In this document: positions 62,598 through 64,000 of the stretch, one piece after another
Numbering within the stretch: the first letter of the stretch is position 1
How the letters are laid out: the number at the start of each line of letters is the position of its first letter
Assembly: GCA_900315805.1 (NCBI GenBank)
Contig: ONAN01000002.1
Span: forward strand, 87,701-151,700
DNA length: 64,000 nucleotides
Reading direction: 5' to 3'
Origin: an uncultured Selenomonadales bacterium
GTDB taxonomy: Bacteria; Bacillota; Negativicutes; Acidaminococcales; Acidaminococcaceae
Position numbers and translations under genes: made by a program
The notes under the pieces: generated by a model
Databases searched by the model: none
What the model saw: only the letters and a program-made list of their open reading frames with translations
Told to the model about the DNA's origin: nothing

Positions 62598-63896
62598 ATG
62601 AAACAGACGATTTTAAGCCTGCTCTGCCTGACCCTCTGCCAGACGGCTGTTTTCGGCGGTGCGGGACTGGCGGCGCCGGTCACGCAGGTGCGGGTGGACA
62701 TTACGGACAGCCGCGGCACGACGAGCCAGGCCCTGCTGGACAAAATGGCCGGCAGCATGCAGGTCGTGGCGGAACAGCTCTTCAACGGCCGGGATTCGGC
62801 GGCCATTGCGGCAGACCGGGAAGGCTACGAGCACCTGCTGGCGGAAATCTCGGACCGCGTCATCACGGGCTACCAGACGAACGATGTGGAACTGCGCATC
62901 GCCGACACGCCGGACGGCACGACGGCCATCGCCGGCTTTTCCGTCTCGCCCTGGGCCCAGGTCGTGCAGAAGACCGACGTGGACCTGCAGTTTTCCGGCA
63001 TTGACGCCGAGACATCGGCCCTGTTGAAACACAAGCTGCCCGGACTGGAAAAACAGCTCCGCCAGACGCTGGAGGGTGCGTCCCTCGACGCCACGGACTG
63101 GGCCGGCAGCGTGGTGCGGGCCCAGGTGCGGAACCAGGTGGAAGCGGCCCTGCCGGACTTTAAGGCGGCCGTGGACCTGACCACCCGCGGCGGGAATGCC
63201 GTGGTGCAGGTCATCATCTATCCCGTCGGCGCCGTGGTGCGCGATGTAGAATACAGCATGGTCTCCAAATCCATTCCGAACATCCTGCTCATGAAGGTCA
63301 AATACAAGTATGCCGACAAGGCGAAGGCCCTGCGGGGACTGCCCCTGGCGTACGTGGAAAAGAACCGCAAGGAACTGGAGGACCTGTTCCTGGAGGAACT
63401 GAAGGCGGAAAAGCAGGTCCAGCGCCATCATCTGACGCCGGGCATCACCATCGATCCGTCGCCGGGCGGCGATGCGAAGGTGGACATCACCCTGGAATCG
63501 AAGGAATACCGCATCTGGTTCGAAGGGTACGGCGATATCGGCCGCGACGACCACAACCTTTCCGGCAAGGCCCATCTGGGCAAATACATCGCCCCGCGGG
63601 ATGAACTTTTCGGCGAAGTGAGTGTGGACCTGGACAATGTGGACTGGATGTTCGATCCGGGCTTTGCCTACCACTGGAACAAGGCGACGTTCTCCTATAT
63701 GCGCCGCTTCCCCGACGACAAGAACCTCTACCGGGCCGAATACGACTTTACTCCGAAATGGCGGTTCCGCGTGGAACATTTCGGCGATACGGGCGACAAC
63801 GAGTACGCGGTGCGCTACCGGATTCACGAATTCCTGAGCGGCGAGTACGTGTACTCGACGGACAAGTCCTATTTCCGCATCATCGGCAACCTGTAA
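62598..63896 (+). CDS. Outer-membrane-like protein, unrecognised
   Basis: The 432-residue exported protein has a signal peptide (about 1-25). A mixed region (about 27-280) contains two similar halves with a long amphipathic helix. The C-terminus (about 290-432) has alternating strands (EYRIWFEGYGDIG, FGEVSVDLDNVDWMF, FSYMRRF, WRFRVEHFGDTGDNEYAVRYRIHEF) like an outer-membrane barrel. No family is recognised. ATG 62598 lacks any Shine-Dalgarno site and sits directly behind a hairpin, unlike nearly all other genes here. Confidence 0.65.
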   Translation: MKQTILSLLCLTLCQTAVFGGAGLAAPVTQVRVDITDSRGTTSQALLDKMAGSMQVVAEQLFNGRDSAAIAADREGYEHLLAEISDRVITGYQTNDVELRIADTPDGTTAIAGFSVSPWAQVVQKTDVDLQFSGIDAETSALLKHKLPGLEKQLRQTLEGASLDATDWAGSVVRAQVRNQVEAALPDFKAAVDLTTRGGNAVVQVIIYPVGAVVRDVEYSMVSKSIPNILLMKVKYKYADKAKALRGLPLAYVEKNRKELEDLFLEELKAEKQVQRHHLTPGITIDPSPGGDAKVDITLESKEYRIWFEGYGDIGRDDHNLSGKAHLGKYIAPRDELFGEVSVDLDNVDWMFDPGFAYHWNKATFSYMRRFPDDKNLYRAEYDFTPKWRFRVEHFGDTGDNEYAVRYRIHEFLSGEYVYSTDKSYFRIIGNL

Positions 63897-64000
63897 GCCC
63901 GGCGCGGGGGTGCAGGTGAAAAAATCCTGTGAAAAAACAGGACGGAAGCCCCGGGAAAGTTGAAAGAAAGCGCATTCATTGGTATAATATTATGGCGAAT
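63897..64000 (+). promoter_or_regulatory. Promoter of the next gene beyond the right edge
   Basis: TTGAAA (63960-63965), 17 bases, consensus TATAAT (63983-63988). Just before it is a small hairpin TCCTGT/ACAGGA (about 63925-63942), with a T-tract only on the minus side. Confidence 0.65.

Noticed and set aside
63920..63945. TCCTGT/ACAGGA hairpin as terminator of the last gene
   Set aside because: The T-tract is on the minus side only, while the neighbouring gene and promoter are on the plus strand.

Overview
The window looks like chromosome of a diderm Firmicute (class Negativicutes). Gram-negative envelope genes (BamA, TamB, TolC, MlaEFD, a YadA-like trimeric adhesin) sit beside Firmicutes-type genes and strong Shine-Dalgarno sites. 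The DNA is GC-rich, intergenic gaps are short, and many starts are GTG or TTG. I infer the Acidaminococcus neighbourhood, but genus is not provable from this sequence. No rRNA, tRNA, CRISPR array, insertion sequence or prophage was seen.

Layout: 1-2630 (minus) is the N-terminal part of a trimeric autotransporter adhesin running off the left edge, with ATA where its start codon should be. 3035-6606 (minus) holds a DAACS-family symporter, an orphan sigma factor and mutY. 6745-8444 (plus) is a tandem glycine riboswitch with a terminator, controlling an alanine/glycine:cation symporter. 8510-14915 (minus) holds an unknown protein, a lipoprotein metallophosphoesterase and pyruvate carboxylase. 15171-18536 (plus) is ftsH and an alginate-lyase-like gene with a terminator hairpin inside its first codons; yitT converges on it.

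19929-35555 (plus) is a long housekeeping run: ispE, a GntR regulator, a nucleotidyltransferase, glmU, prs, a polysaccharide deacetylase, pth, rpmE, yqhQ, prfA, prmC, tsaC, rpiB, upp, a dCMP deaminase, a WecA/TagO-type transferase and wecB. 35712-42499 is the F1Fo ATP synthase operon (I-a-c-b-alpha-gamma-beta-epsilon). It has no separate delta gene: the C-terminal domain of delta is fused in frame to the N-terminus of alpha, and the N-terminal domain of delta is not seen. This is the most unusual feature here.

42690-63896 (plus) is envelope-centred: two small unknown genes, murA, mreB, a phosphodiester-glycosidase-like protein, a membrane-anchored lipoyl-like mini-protein, an S55 (SpoIVB-type) peptidase whose motif order is swapped relative to SpoIVB, mlaE-mlaF-mlaD (MlaD with a barrel-like C-terminus), tolC, tamB, a second orphan sigma factor, a one-TM protein, bamA and an outer-membrane-like protein. 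The mla and tolC promoters each carry a palindrome just after the -10 box, but no repressor gene is in view.
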